Shown here in pieces: positions 11,076 through 21,633 of a stretch of 64,000 nucleotides of DNA. The first letter of the stretch is position 1. The number at the start of each line of letters is the position of its first letter. The position numbers and the translations under genes were made by a program. The stretch is taken from NCBI GenBank assembly GCA_020438845.1, contig JAGQTV010000038.1, positions 1 through 64,000 of the forward strand, read 5' to 3'. The notes beneath the pieces were generated by a model. That model ran no database searches and was not told the origin of the DNA. It worked only from the letters and a program-made list of their open reading frames with translations. This DNA is from Mycobacterium sp. (GTDB lineage Bacteria > Actinomycetota > Actinomycetes > Mycobacteriales > Mycobacteriaceae).

Positions 11076-11912
11076 ATGGCGGAGCATCTACGGGGCAAGG
11101 TCGTCGTCGTCACCGGTGCCGCGAGTGGTTTCGGCCGGCTGATCGCGCAGAAGTGCGCGGCGGGCGGGGCCAAAGTGGTGGGGGTTGATATTGCCGCCGA
11201 CGGCCTTGCCGACGTGATCACCCAAATCGAGGGAGCCGGGGGAGAGGCTCTGGGTTGCGTCGCGGATGTCACCGACCTGGCGTCGATGAAGGCCGCCGCG
11301 GGCAGCGCGCTGGACACCTTCGGTGCCATCGACGTGCTGGTGAACAACGCCGGCGTGATGCCGTTGGCCTACTTCGCCGATCACGAACAGGCCTGGAGCC
11401 GTTGGCATCAGGCCATCGATATCAACATCAAAGGTGTGCTCAACGGCATTGTCGCCGTCTACGACCAGATGATCGCCCAGGGTCGTGGCCACGTGGTCAA
11501 CATCGCGTCGATCTACGGAAACGGCGGCATCGAGGGCGCCGGCGTCTACAGCGCGACGAAGGTTGCGGTCGTTGCACTCTCAGACGCGTTGCGGGTGGAG
11601 GCGCAGGGCAAGATCAAGGTGACGACGGTCAAACCCACCGGTGTGCTGGGCACCAACCTAGCCAGCGGCGTGGTCAACCAGGCCGCGATCATGGGCATGG
11701 CCGGTCAGAAGGGCCAGCAATTCGCCCAGAACCTGGGCAATTTCTTCAGCGGGACGTTGCGCCCGGAGCAGACCGACCCCGACTCGGTGCAGTACTGGCT
11801 GATCACCCCGGACGAGTTGGCCGAGGCCGTAGTGCACGTGATCGACCAGCCGTGGGGCATCAGCATCAGCGATATCACCGTCCGGGCCAGCGGCGAGAAC
11901 TACATCCGTTGA
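11076..11912 (+). CDS. Short-chain dehydrogenase/reductase
   Basis: 278 residues from ATG 11076, immediately after the serine hydrolase stop. Classical SDR features: cofactor motif TGAASGFG near the N-terminus, NNAG at about residue 90, the catalytic Ser in NIASIYG and the Y-x-x-x-K in VYSATK. The acidic residue after the second strand (VVGVDI) suggests NAD(H) preference. Substrate unknown; the tight coupling to an esterase-like gene suggests oxidation of a released alcohol, but this is inference. Convergent with fecB seven bases further on. Confidence 0.9.
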   Translation: MAEHLRGKVVVVTGAASGFGRLIAQKCAAGGAKVVGVDIAADGLADVITQIEGAGGEALGCVADVTDLASMKAAAGSALDTFGAIDVLVNNAGVMPLAYFADHEQAWSRWHQAIDINIKGVLNGIVAVYDQMIAQGRGHVVNIASIYGNGGIEGAGVYSATKVAVVALSDALRVEAQGKIKVTTVKPTGVLGTNLASGVVNQAAIMGMAGQKGQQFAQNLGNFFSGTLRPEQTDPDSVQYWLITPDELAEAVVHVIDQPWGISISDITVRASGENYIR

Positions 11913-11919
11913 GCGCTGC

Positions 11920-13023
11920 TCAGTTGATCGGTGCGTTCAGCCAGCGCAGATCCTCGACGATCCCGCGGGCGGCGATCAGGCCCTGACCGGTCTGCCACAC
12001 CTCGTTGTTAACGACGAACACCCGGTTGTCCCGGTTCGCCGAGAGTGCGCGCCAGGCGTCGCTGTCCAGGATGCGCGGTGCGCGGTCCTTGGCCGCCTGT
12101 GAGGCGAACGACATGTAGACGATGTCGCCGTCGGCTGCCGAGAAGTCGGGGGACTTGGCCAGTTCGGCGTCGGTGATACCGATCTCCAGATACGGCTTGT
12201 CGGTAAATCGCTGCGCTGCGGGGCGATCCACACCGACGGCGGAGAGCACGCTTGCCGGGAAGTTGTCGGTACCCCAGACCCGCATTGTCGAATCGGTCAG
12301 TTGGACGATCGAGGCCTGGTAATGCGCGGCGTCGTTGGCGGTGCCGGCCCGACGCGCCTGCTCGGCAAATCCGGCGATCAACTCATCGGCTGCGCTGACT
12401 CGTGCGGTCGCCGCCCCGACCAACCGCAGATTGTCCTGCCACCGGGCGCCGGGAGCTGCCGTGAACACCGTCGGGGCGATCTCGGCCAGCCCAGGGTAGG
12501 CGTCTGGGGTCAGGGCCTGCGACCCCAGGATCAGGTCGGGTTTGGCCGCCGCGATGGCGGCCAGGTCGGGTGCGCTGCGTGATCCCACGCCGGGAAGGTC
12601 GTGCACCACGGTTCCCAGATACGACGGCTGGCCGTCCGCTCCATCGGGCAGTGCGGCAGCCACGATCCGGTTTTGCAGGCCCAGGGCGCAGAGTGCATCG
12701 AGTTCGTCGCCGGCCAGGACGACGATGCGCATGGGGTCCGGAACCACGGCCGTCTCACCGAGGGCATGCCGCAGCGGGCCTGGAGGCGGGCCGTCGATGG
12801 GCGCCGGTTCGGGAGCGCACGATTCATCGGGGCGTCGCTGATTTCCCAGAACGCCGGCAGAGGCGATCTTGGTGACGCTGGTCACTGGGCTGCTTCCCGG
12901 GCTGCCGCCCGGTCCGGCCGCGGGCGTCCCGGCCGAATCCTGTGCCGGACCTGAACAGCCGCTTAGTGCCAAGGTGGCGGCCAAGGCGGTGGCGAACCCG
13001 CAACGCACGGGGCGAAAGAGCAC
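11920..13023 (-). CDS. fecB: FecB-like substrate-binding lipoprotein
   Basis: 367 residues from GTG 13023. A lipoprotein signal peptide ends in LALSGC, so the mature protein is lipid-anchored on the outside of the membrane, followed by a Gly/Ser/Pro linker. The rest is a periplasmic-binding-protein fold of the iron-siderophore type: IVVLAGDELDALCALG, PDLILGSQAL and a C-terminal WQTGQGLIAARGIVEDL. Family members bind ferric siderophore or haem complexes. No permease or ATPase lies beside it; in M. tuberculosis fecB is likewise an orphan between adhC and ctaD. Divergent from ctaD with a 175-base shared promoter region. Confidence 0.9.
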   Translation of the reverse strand: MLFRPVRCGFATALAATLALSGCSGPAQDSAGTPAAGPGGSPGSSPVTSVTKIASAGVLGNQRRPDESCAPEPAPIDGPPPGPLRHALGETAVVPDPMRIVVLAGDELDALCALGLQNRIVAAALPDGADGQPSYLGTVVHDLPGVGSRSAPDLAAIAAAKPDLILGSQALTPDAYPGLAEIAPTVFTAAPGARWQDNLRLVGAATARVSAADELIAGFAEQARRAGTANDAAHYQASIVQLTDSTMRVWGTDNFPASVLSAVGVDRPAAQRFTDKPYLEIGITDAELAKSPDFSAADGDIVYMSFASQAAKDRAPRILDSDAWRALSANRDNRVFVVNNEVWQTGQGLIAARGIVEDLRWLNAPIN

Positions 13024-13198
13024 GACGCGACGGTAACACCCGGTGGGTAAACCGCACCTGACCTGGGGTCCAGGGCTGGTTGGTCCGGTTCGTCGAGGGA
13101 ATTACGACAGAATGTAGGACCGGGGGCACGCAACGCGCCCAATCGGGATAGGATGCGGCTAGGTTTCTTGGGATGCCCCTGTGATGGTTGGAGGATCT

Positions 13199-14923
13199 GT
13201 GACAGCCGTAGTGCCCCCCCGCGGAGAACTAGAGGCCAGTCGCCCGTACCCGTTGCGCACGGGTCCTAAGGGCAATCTCGTCTACAAGCTCATCACCACG
13301 ACCGACCACAAGATGATCGGCATCATGTACGTGGTCGCCTGCTTCACCTTCTTCGCCCTGGCCGGGCTCATGGCGCTGTTCATCCGCGCCGAGTTGACCG
13401 TCCCGGGCCTGCAGTTCCTGTCCAACGAGCAGTACAACCAGCTATTCACCATGCACGGCACGGCGATGCTGCTGTTCTATGCCACGCCGGTTGTGTTCGG
13501 GTTCGCCAACCTGGTGCTGCCGCTGCAGATCGGCGCGCCGGACGTGGCGTTCCCTCGCCTCAACGCGCTGTCGCTGTGGCTCTTCATCTTCGGAGCCCTG
13601 ATCGCACTGGGCGGCTTCATCACTCCCGGCGGAGCTGCCGACTACGGCTGGACGGTCTACGTCCCACTGTCCGACTCCGTGCACAGCCCCGGTGCGGGTG
13701 CTGACCTCTGGATCCTGGGTGTGGCCGTTGGCGGCCTGGGCACCATTCTCGGTGCGGTCAACATGGTCACCACCATCGTCTGCATGCGCTGCCCGGGCAT
13801 GACGATGTTCCGGATGCCGATCTTCACCTGGAACATCTTCGTGACCAGCATCCTGGTTCTGCTGATCTTCCCGCTGCTGACCGCGGCCGCGTTCGCCCTA
13901 GCGGCGGATCGCCGACTCGGGGCGCACATTTACGACCCCGCCAACGGCGGCGTCACGCTGTTCCAGCATCTCTTCTGGTACTTCGGACACCCCGAGGTGT
14001 ACGTGCTCGCGCTGCCCTTCTTCGGCATCGTCACGGAGATCTACCCGGTGTTCTCGCGCAAGCCGGTCTTCGGTTACACCACGCTGGTGTACGCAACCAT
14101 CAGCATCGCCGCGCTCTCGATGGCGGTGTGGGCGCACCACATGTACGTGACCGGGGCGGTGTTGCTGCCGTTCTTCTCGTTCATGACCTTCACCATCGCG
14201 GTGCCGACCGGGATCAAGTTCTTCAACTGGATCGGCACCATGTGGAAGGGCCAGTTGACGTTCGAATCGCCAATGCTGTTCGCCTTCGGCTTCCTGGTCG
14301 TGTTCCTTTGCGGTGGTCTGTCGGGCGTGCTGCTGGCCAGCCCGCCGCTGGACTTCCACGTCAGCGACACCTATTTCGTCGTCGCCCACTTCCACTACGT
14401 GCTGTTCGGCGTGATCGTGTTCGCCACCTATGCCGGCATCTACTTCTGGTTCCCCAAGATGACCGGTCGCCTGCTGGACGAGCGGTTGGCCAAGTGGCAC
14501 TTCTGGCTCACCATGATCGGCTTCAACACCACCTTCTTGGTGCAGCACTGGCTCGGTGACGAAGGGATGCCGCGGCGATACGCCGACTATCTGCCCACCG
14601 ACGGCTTCACCACGCTGAACATCATCTCCACCGCCGGCGCCGCAATTCTGGGTCTGTCGATGCTGCCGTTCTTCTTCAACATCGTCAAGAGCTGGCGTTA
14701 TGGCGAGGTCGTCACCGTCGATGATCCGTGGGGCCACGGCAACTCGCTGGAGTGGGCCACGTCCTGCCCGCCCCCGCGGCACAACTTCACCGAGCTGCCT
14801 CGCATCCGCTCGGAGCGCCCGGCGTTCGAGCTGCACTACCCGCACATGGTCGACCGGATGCGCCGCGAGGCCCATGTCGGCCGTGAGCACAAGCCGCAGG
14901 TCGAATCCCGGATCGACGCCTAG
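13199..14923 (+). CDS. ctaD: Cytochrome c oxidase (aa3) subunit I
   Basis: 574 residues from GTG 13199, preceded by GGAGG; longer starts at 13181 lack support. This is the catalytic haem-copper subunit of the terminal oxidase in the mycobacterial bcc-aa3 supercomplex. About twelve transmembrane helices are visible. Signature segments include [18 protein letters not shown] with the low-spin haem His, [17 protein letters not shown] with the CuB His and the cross-linked Tyr, [10 protein letters not shown] with further CuB ligands, and [11 protein letters not shown] with the haem a3/a ligands. It is the only oxidase subunit gene here; others are elsewhere as usual in mycobacteria. serB2 follows after 24 bases. 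Confidence 0.97.
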   Translation: MTAVVPPRGELEASRPYPLRTGPKGNLVYKLITTTDHKMIGIMYVVACFTFFALAGLMALFIRAELTVPGLQFLSNEQYNQLFTMHGTAMLLFYATPVVFGFANLVLPLQIGAPDVAFPRLNALSLWLFIFGALIALGGFITPGGAADYGWTVYVPLSDSVHSPGAGADLWILGVAVGGLGTILGAVNMVTTIVCMRCPGMTMFRMPIFTWNIFVTSILVLLIFPLLTAAAFALAADRRLGAHIYDPANGGVTLFQHLFWYFGHPEVYVLALPFFGIVTEIYPVFSRKPVFGYTTLVYATISIAALSMAVWAHHMYVTGAVLLPFFSFMTFTIAVPTGIKFFNWIGTMWKGQLTFESPMLFAFGFLVVFLCGGLSGVLLASPPLDFHVSDTYFVVAHFHYVLFGVIVFATYAGIYFWFPKMTGRLLDERLAKWHFWLTMIGFNTTFLVQHWLGDEGMPRRYADYLPTDGFTTLNIISTAGAAILGLSMLPFFFNIVKSWRYGEVVTVDDPWGHGNSLEWATSCPPPRHNFTELPRIRSERPAFELHYPHMVDRMRREAHVGREHKPQVESRIDA

Positions 14924-16168
<1,245 letters not shown>

Positions 16169-16207
16169 ATGCCACACGGTATGGCCAGAGGAACGTCGAC
16201 ATAGCCC

Positions 16208-17092
16208 ATGGGGCACGATGATCGGGTGGGAAACAGCCCCGAGGATGACCTCGAAGACAGCCCCGATGACTCCGCCGACGACCTGCTGATCGACTTCCAG
16301 GATGTGACCCTGGTCCGTGACGGCCGCACCCTGGTGGGGCCGGTGACGTGGCAGGTCGAACTTGACGAGCGCTGGGTGGTGATCGGGCCCAACGGGGCGG
16401 GCAAGACCTCGCTACTGCGTATCGCCGCGGCAATGGAGTTCCCCTCATCAGGCACGGCGAAGGTGCTGGGGGAGCGGCTCGGTCGGGTTGAGATGAGTGA
16501 ACTGCGCCAGCGAGTCGGGCTGAGCAGTGCCGCGCTGGCGCAACGGATTCCCGATGGAGAAGTCGTCAGTGACCTGGTGGTCTCGGCCGGATACGCGGTG
16601 CTGGGACGGTGGCGCGAACAGTACGACGAGGTCGACTGCCTGCGGGCAGTCGACACCCTCGAGAGTGTGGGCGCTGAGCATTTAGCCGAACGGACCTACG
16701 GCACCCTGTCGGAAGGCGAACGTAAGCGGGTCCTGATTGCCCGGGCGCTGATGACCGATCCGGAATTATTACTGCTCGACGAGCCAGCAGCCGGCCTGGA
16801 TTTGGGCGGTCGCGAGGAACTCGTCGCCCGGCTGGCCGACCTGGCCGCCGATCCCGATGGCCCGGCCCTGGTTCTGGTGACACACCACGTCGAGGAGATT
16901 CCGCCGGGATTCAGCCACTGCATGATTTTGGCCGAGGGGCGCGTCCAGTCGGCCGGTCTACTGCAGGACACGCTGACCGGGGAGAACCTGTCCGCGGCGT
17001 TCGGCCAATCCATCGCCGTCGACACAATCGACGGGCGGTATTTCGCTCGCCGCGTCCGAACCCGTGCTGCCCATCGGAGACGCTTTGACTGA
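16208..17092 (+). CDS. ABC transporter ATP-binding protein (Rv3041c-like)
   Basis: 294 residues from ATG 16208; GTG 16226 is a possible alternative. An acidic N-terminal stretch precedes the nucleotide-binding domain: Walker A GPNGAGKTSLLR, signature LSEGERKR, Walker B LLLLDEP and the H-loop THH. No permease or binding protein lies next to it, so its partner is unknown. It overlaps the Nudix gene start (17085), indicating translational coupling. Known relatives include ModF/YlmA-like ATPases; function is not established. Confidence 0.9.
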   Translation: MGHDDRVGNSPEDDLEDSPDDSADDLLIDFQDVTLVRDGRTLVGPVTWQVELDERWVVIGPNGAGKTSLLRIAAAMEFPSSGTAKVLGERLGRVEMSELRQRVGLSSAALAQRIPDGEVVSDLVVSAGYAVLGRWREQYDEVDCLRAVDTLESVGAEHLAERTYGTLSEGERKRVLIARALMTDPELLLLDEPAAGLDLGGREELVARLADLAADPDGPALVLVTHHVEEIPPGFSHCMILAEGRVQSAGLLQDTLTGENLSAAFGQSIAVDTIDGRYFARRVRTRAAHRRRFD

Positions 17093-17966
17093 GCAAGATT
17101 CCGCCCAGCCTGATTCCGCCCAGCCTGATCCTGCCCAGCCCCTACCGGTCCGCCCGGCGGCCACCGTAATGCTGGTCCGCGACACCGATCGCCTGTCTCC
17201 CACCGGGCTCGAGGTGTTCTTGATGCGCCGTCACGGAGGCATGCAGTTCGCCGCGGGCATGACCGTGTTCCCGGGCGGCGGTGTCGATGACCGCGACCGC
17301 GGTGCCGACCTGGTTCCGAACCGGTCCTGGTTCGGACCCGAACCGGCTTGGTGGGCGCAGCGGTTCGGGGTGGACGTCAACCTGGCCGAGGCGCTGGTGT
17401 GCGCGGCCGCACGGGAGACATTCGAGGAGTCAGGCGTGCTGTTCGCCGGGCCCGCCGACGACCCGGACGGCATCGTCGCCGACGCCTCGGTGTACCACCA
17501 GGCGCGCGCGGCGCTGGAAGACCGCAGCCTGTCATTCGGCGAATTCCTGCGCAGTGAGAGCCTCGTCCTGCGTGCCGATCTGTTGCGCCCGTGGTCGAAC
17601 TGGGTGACCCCGAAGGAGGAGCGCACCCGCCGCTATGACACCTACTTCTTCGTGGGTGCGCTGCCGGCGGGACAGCGGGCGGACGGGCAGAACACCGAAT
17701 CCGACCAGGCAGGTTGGGCCAGCCCGTCGACAGCCATTGAGGACTTCGCGGAGGGCCGCGCTCTGCTGCTGCCGCCGACCTGGAGCCAGCTGGATTCGCT
17801 GAGCGGGCGAACGGTTCCGGAGGTGCTCGCCCTTGAGCGCCGGATCGACAAGGTGCAGCCGAAGATGACGGTGCTGAAAGACAATTGGGAAATCGAGTTC
17901 TTCGACAGCGACCGCTACAACGAAGCGCGCCATCGCGCCGCACTGCGGATGCGGGGGAGGGACTGA
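17085..17966 (+). CDS. Nudix hydrolase family protein (Rv3040c-like)
   Basis: 293 residues from TTG 17085, which overlaps the ABC gene stop and has GGAGA upstream; a GTG at 17064 is also in frame. The Nudix helix is visible as AAARETFEESGVLF, with the preceding glycine loop in FPGGGVDDRDRG separated by an insertion. The domain resembles the NUDT7/NUDT19 type that cleaves CoA-like or other nucleoside diphosphate derivatives; the substrate is not shown. The extreme N-terminus contains a five-residue repeat (DSAQP, DSAQP, DPAQP) encoded by a 15-base DNA repeat. echA17 follows after three bases, so co-expression is likely. Confidence 0.85.
   Translation: MTEQDSAQPDSAQPDPAQPLPVRPAATVMLVRDTDRLSPTGLEVFLMRRHGGMQFAAGMTVFPGGGVDDRDRGADLVPNRSWFGPEPAWWAQRFGVDVNLAEALVCAAARETFEESGVLFAGPADDPDGIVADASVYHQARAALEDRSLSFGEFLRSESLVLRADLLRPWSNWVTPKEERTRRYDTYFFVGALPAGQRADGQNTESDQAGWASPSTAIEDFAEGRALLLPPTWSQLDSLSGRTVPEVLALERRIDKVQPKMTVLKDNWEIEFFDSDRYNEARHRAALRMRGRD
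17097..17141 (+). repeat. Three copies of a 15-base in-frame repeat
   Basis: Units at 17097-17111, 17112-17126 and 17127-17141 encode DSAQP, DSAQP and DPAQP at the start of the Nudix protein; the third unit differs by a couple of bases. Copy number can vary without breaking the frame. Confidence 0.85.
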
Positions 17967-17969
17967 GCG

Positions 17970-18683
17970 GTGCCCGAATTTGTCGGTATCTACGTCGGTG
18001 ACCAGCAGCCCCGGCTCGCGACGCTGTTGCTTGGCCGCGAGCCGACCAACGCCCTGACTCGGCAGGTTTATCGGGAACTGGCAGAGGCAGCCACCGAGGT
18101 TTCCCGGCGCGCTGACATCGCCGCGGTCATTCTCTTCGGCGGGCACGAGATCTTCTCCGCCGGAGATGACATGACCGAACTGCGCACTCTGGACCGCGCC
18201 GAGGCTCAGGCCGCCGATCGAGTGCGCCGGGGGGCGCTGGACGCTGTCGCCGCGATCGCCAAGCCGACCGTCGCAGCGGTCACCGGTTACGCGCTGGGTG
18301 CCGGACTGAGCCTGGCATTGGCCGCGGACTGGCGGGTGTGCGGTGACAATGCCAAATTCGGTGCCACCGAGATCCTCGCCGGGTTGGTGCCGGGCGGCGG
18401 TGGCTGCGACCGGCTGGTTCGCGCGGTCGGAGCCGCTCGGGCCAAGGAGTTGGCGTTCAGCGGGCGATTCGTCGGACCCGAAGAAGCGCTGTCCCTGGGA
18501 TTAGCCGATGAACTGGTCGCACCCGACCATGTCTACGACGTCGCGGTGAAATGGGCGACCCGTTTCGTTGACTCACCGGCGGCGGCGCTGGCCGGGGCCA
18601 AGGCGCTGATCGACGCCAACCTGGACGTGGTGGCGCAGGAACGATGCTACGGCGAGGTGTTCGTCGCCGGAGCGCCAGGTTAG
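17970..18683 (+). CDS. echA17: Enoyl-CoA hydratase/isomerase (crotonase) family protein
   Basis: 237 residues from GTG 17970. Crotonase fold with the two oxyanion-hole loops [14 protein letters not shown] and [19 protein letters not shown]. One acidic residue is present in [16 protein letters not shown], whereas the second Glu position of dehydrating hydratases is not evident, so the precise reaction (hydratase, isomerase or other) is uncertain. Likely role is fatty-acid or lipid CoA-ester metabolism in the cytoplasm. Tightly packed between the Nudix and methyltransferase genes, in the same order as Rv3040c-Rv3039c-Rv3038c. Confidence 0.87.
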   Translation: MPEFVGIYVGDQQPRLATLLLGREPTNALTRQVYRELAEAATEVSRRADIAAVILFGGHEIFSAGDDMTELRTLDRAEAQAADRVRRGALDAVAAIAKPTVAAVTGYALGAGLSLALAADWRVCGDNAKFGATEILAGLVPGGGGCDRLVRAVGAARAKELAFSGRFVGPEEALSLGLADELVAPDHVYDVAVKWATRFVDSPAAALAGAKALIDANLDVVAQERCYGEVFVAGAPG

Positions 18684-18693
18684 GCTGCCCTAC

Positions 18694-19782
18694 ATGACGG
18701 ATACCCATTCCGATGTAGCCGAAGTCGACCTGACCGACCCGGCTCCGGTGTCTGATGTCGCCGGCGACCCGGCTCCGGTGTCTGATGTCGCCGGCGACCC
18801 GGCTCCGGTGTCTGATGTCGCCGGCGACCCGGCTCCGAACCCGCACGCCACGGCCGAACAGGTCGAGGCGGCCCTGAAGGACTCGAAGCTGGCCCAGATC
18901 CTCTATCACGACTGGGAAGCCGAGACCTACGACGACAAGTGGTCGATCTCCTACGACAAACGCTGCGTCGACTACGCCCGCGACCTGTTCGACGCCACCG
19001 TGCCCGCCGAGGACCTGCGCAAGCTGCCCTATGAGCGGGCTCTGGAACTGGGCTGCGGCAGCGGCTTCTTCCTGCTCAACCTGATCCAGGCAGGCGTCGC
19101 CCGTCGCGGCTCGGTCACCGACCTCTCACCGGGCATGGTTAATGTTGCTGTCCGTAACGGCGAGTCGCTGGGCTTGGACGTCGACGGCCGGGTCGCCGAC
19201 GCCGAGGGCATCCCCTACGACGACGACACCTTCGACCTGGTTGTCGGCCACGCGGTGCTGCACCATATCCCCGACGTCGAGAAGTCGCTGACCGAGGTGA
19301 TCCGGGTGCTCAAGCCCGGTGGCCGGTTCATCTTCGCCGGCGAACCCACGACGGTCGGCAACGGTTACGCCCGGAACCTGTCGACGCTGACCTGGAAGGT
19401 GGCCACCAACGCCACCCGCCTGCCCGGTCTGGGGGGCTGGCGCCGGCCACAGGCCGAGCTCGACGAGTCGTCGCGGGCCGCCGCCCTGGAAGCTGTCGTC
19501 GACTTGCACACCTTCGCCCCCGCTGAGCTGGAAAAGATGGCCCGCAACGCAGGAGCTGTCGAAGTATCCACTGAGACAACCGAATTCACCGCTGCAATGC
19601 TGGGCTGGCCGCTTCGCACCATCGAGGCGATGGTGCCCCCGGGCAAGCTCGGATTCGGGTGGGCGAAGTTTGGATTCACCAGTTGGATGACGCTGAGTTG
19701 GATCGACGACAACCTGTGGCGCAAAGTGGTCCCGAAGTCCTGGTACTACAACGTCATGATCACCGGGGTCAAACCGTCCTGA
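18694..19782 (+). CDS. Class I SAM-dependent methyltransferase with N-terminal repeat tail (Rv3038c-like)
   Basis: 362 residues. The first 50 residues are acidic and contain three exact copies of a ten-residue unit (DPAPVSDVAG) plus a partial fourth. The catalytic domain starts near residue 105: motif I ALELGCGSGFFLL, motif II VTDLSPGM, then AEGIPYDDDTFDLVVGHAVL and LKPGGRFIFAG. The C-terminal third is a hydrophobic, aromatic region (FGFTSWMTLSWIDDNLW) suggesting a lipid or membrane-proximal substrate. The substrate is unknown. Downstream gene overlaps its 3' end. Confidence 0.88.
   Translation: MTDTHSDVAEVDLTDPAPVSDVAGDPAPVSDVAGDPAPVSDVAGDPAPNPHATAEQVEAALKDSKLAQILYHDWEAETYDDKWSISYDKRCVDYARDLFDATVPAEDLRKLPYERALELGCGSGFFLLNLIQAGVARRGSVTDLSPGMVNVAVRNGESLGLDVDGRVADAEGIPYDDDTFDLVVGHAVLHHIPDVEKSLTEVIRVLKPGGRFIFAGEPTTVGNGYARNLSTLTWKVATNATRLPGLGGWRRPQAELDESSRAAALEAVVDLHTFAPAELEKMARNAGAVEVSTETTEFTAAMLGWPLRTIEAMVPPGKLGFGWAKFGFTSWMTLSWIDDNLWRKVVPKSWYYNVMITGVKPS
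18736..18837 (+). repeat. 30-base in-frame minisatellite, three full copies plus partial
   Basis: Identical 30-base units occupy 18736-18765, 18766-18795 and 18796-18825, followed by the first 12 bases of a fourth. All lie inside the methyltransferase N-terminus and keep the frame, so this is a candidate VNTR. Confidence 0.95.
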
Positions 19783-20945
19783 GATTCACAACTGCCGACG
19801 TTGCCTACCTGACCAGCGACGCCGGTTGGGCCGCGCTGGCCGAGGTGGGCCGCTTCGATCTGGGCGAGGCCACCCGGATCAGCGACATCGGCGCAATCCG
19901 GGACCGCTACGGTGACCGTGCCGGTGTGCTGATCGAGACCACGTTGCTGCGCCGCAAGGCCGTCGCCAAATTCGACGGCGTCGACGTGACGGCTTGGCTA
20001 TTCACTGAAGAAGCGCTACAGCAGGCCACCGCCGCTCCAGTCGCGCGCCATCGCGCCCAGCGGTTGACCGGTCTCGTGGTCCACGATGCCACCTGTTCGG
20101 TCGGCACCGAACTGGTGGCGCTACGGGACAAAGCCGACTACCTTCTGGGTTCCGACGTCGACGAGACCCGGCTGGCGATGGCCGCGCACAACGTGCCCGG
20201 CGTCCCGTTGTGCCGGGCCGACGCACTGCACTCGGTCAGCCGCGACGCCGTCGTACTGCTCGACCCGGCCCGCCGTTCAGCGGGGAGGCGACGTTTCGAC
20301 CCTCGCGCCTATGCGCCGCCGTTGGACGAGTTGATCCAGGCGTACCGAGGCCGCGCCGTGGTGGTGAAGTGCGCTCCAGGAATCGACTTCGATGCGGTGC
20401 GGGGGCTGGGTTTCGATGGTGAGATCGAGGTGACCTCACTGGGCGGCTCGGTCCGCGAGGCTTGCCTGTGGTCGGCTGGGCTCACTTCCGGCGTGCGGCG
20501 CCGCGCGACCGTCCTCGACCGTGCCGAGGTGCTCACCGACACCGATCCCGACGAGTGTGCGGTGGGGGCTCCGGGTCGCTGGATCGTCGACCCTGACGGC
20601 GCGGTGGTGCGGGCGGGGCTGGTCCGCCAGTACGCCACCCGCCACGGCCTGTGGCAAATAGATCCTGACATCGCCTATCTGACTGGCGACCGGGTGCCCG
20701 ACGGGGTTCGCGGTTTCGAGATTCTCGACCGGATTCCGTTACGGGAAAAGACTCTGCGCCAGGCGCTTTCAGCGCGCGACTGTGGTGCGCTGGAGGTATT
20801 GGTGCGAGGAGTCGACGTCGACCCCGACGTCTTGCGCCGCCGATTGCGCCCGGTGGGTGGTAAACCGCTGACACTGGTGCTCACGCGCATCGGTTCGGGT
20901 TCCGCTGCGCGAGCGGTCGCCTTCATATGCCGGGCCGATAGGTAG
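19716..20945 (+). CDS. Methyltransferase-like protein with THUMP-like region (Rv3037c-like)
   Basis: 409 residues if started at GTG 19716, but recognisable similarity begins only at LRFTTADVAYL (19779), where a CTG overlaps the stop of the preceding gene; no ATG, GTG or TTG is in frame between. The start is therefore unresolved. The central domain is a class I SAM-binding fold: VVHDATCSVGTELVAL, GSDVDETRLAMAAHN, CRADAL and VVLLDPARRSAGRRRF, resembling nucleic-acid base methyltransferases. The C-terminal part fits the THUMP-like region of this actinobacterial family. Probably acts on RNA or DNA, but the target is not shown. Confidence 0.8.
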   Translation: MAQSGPEVLVLQRHDHRGQTVLRFTTADVAYLTSDAGWAALAEVGRFDLGEATRISDIGAIRDRYGDRAGVLIETTLLRRKAVAKFDGVDVTAWLFTEEALQQATAAPVARHRAQRLTGLVVHDATCSVGTELVALRDKADYLLGSDVDETRLAMAAHNVPGVPLCRADALHSVSRDAVVLLDPARRSAGRRRFDPRAYAPPLDELIQAYRGRAVVVKCAPGIDFDAVRGLGFDGEIEVTSLGGSVREACLWSAGLTSGVRRRATVLDRAEVLTDTDPDECAVGAPGRWIVDPDGAVVRAGLVRQYATRHGLWQIDPDIAYLTGDRVPDGVRGFEILDRIPLREKTLRQALSARDCGALEVLVRGVDVDPDVLRRRLRPVGGKPLTLVLTRIGSGSAARAVAFICRADR

Positions 20946-20955
20946 TCTCGGAACC

Positions 20956-21633
20956 ATGCGACGTTCCCTGCGACCCCTTTCCGTGGCCGTACTGTTGGCG
21001 GCCTGCGCGCTGCCGGCAGCGCCGGCCTGGGCCTTGCCCGGCGATTGCGCATTTCTCGGGGGGGCGGTCCGCTCCGACGGCGTCTGTCATGTGCAAACCA
21101 GCACGCCTGCCTACACCATGAATCTCGATGTTCCTCTGGACTATCCCGACGAACAGGCCGTCGTCGACTATCTCGTAGCGACGCGGGACGGTTTCATCAA
21201 CGTCGCGCAGAACCCGGACGCGCGCAACCTGCCATACGAAATGGACGTCACCGCAGAGTCGTTCAGTTCGCAACAGACTCGCAGCCTCGTGCTCACCCTG
21301 TTCCAGAACGTCGGTAGCGCGCATCCGACGACGTGGTACAAGGCCTTCACCTACGACCTCGAACGTGGCCGACCGGTCACGTTCGACACCCTGTTCGCGC
21401 CAGATGCGAATCCCTTGGGGGCGATCTTCCCGATCGTGGCCCGCGACCTGGGTGGCCAGACAGGTCTCCCCGTTTTTCCCGGCGAAGGACTGGACCCCGG
21501 GCATTATCAGAATTTCGCCATCACCGACGATGCGGTCATCTTCTTTTTCGGCCGTGCCGAAATGCTGCCGTCCTACGCCGGGGCCACCTCGGTCTCAGTG
21601 CCGCGCAATGCTATTCCGCCCTTACAGCTATAA
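20956..21633 (+). CDS. Secreted protein of the RsiV/DUF3298 type (Rv3036c-like)
   Basis: 225 residues from ATG 20956. A clear signal peptide (MRRSLRPLSVAVLLAACALP, cleavage probably after PAWA) indicates export. The mature part contains YTMNLDVPLDYPDEQAVVDYL and, near the C-terminus, NFAITDDAVIFFFGRAEMLP, as in RsiV-type DUF3298 domains. Mycobacterial homologues include the secreted antigen TB22.2; esterase activity has been proposed for that protein. No lipase Ser motif is obvious here. Gene order next to the Rv3037c-like gene is conserved. Confidence 0.85.
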   Translation: MRRSLRPLSVAVLLAACALPAAPAWALPGDCAFLGGAVRSDGVCHVQTSTPAYTMNLDVPLDYPDEQAVVDYLVATRDGFINVAQNPDARNLPYEMDVTAESFSSQQTRSLVLTLFQNVGSAHPTTWYKAFTYDLERGRPVTFDTLFAPDANPLGAIFPIVARDLGGQTGLPVFPGEGLDPGHYQNFAITDDAVIFFFGRAEMLPSYAGATSVSVPRNAIPPLQL

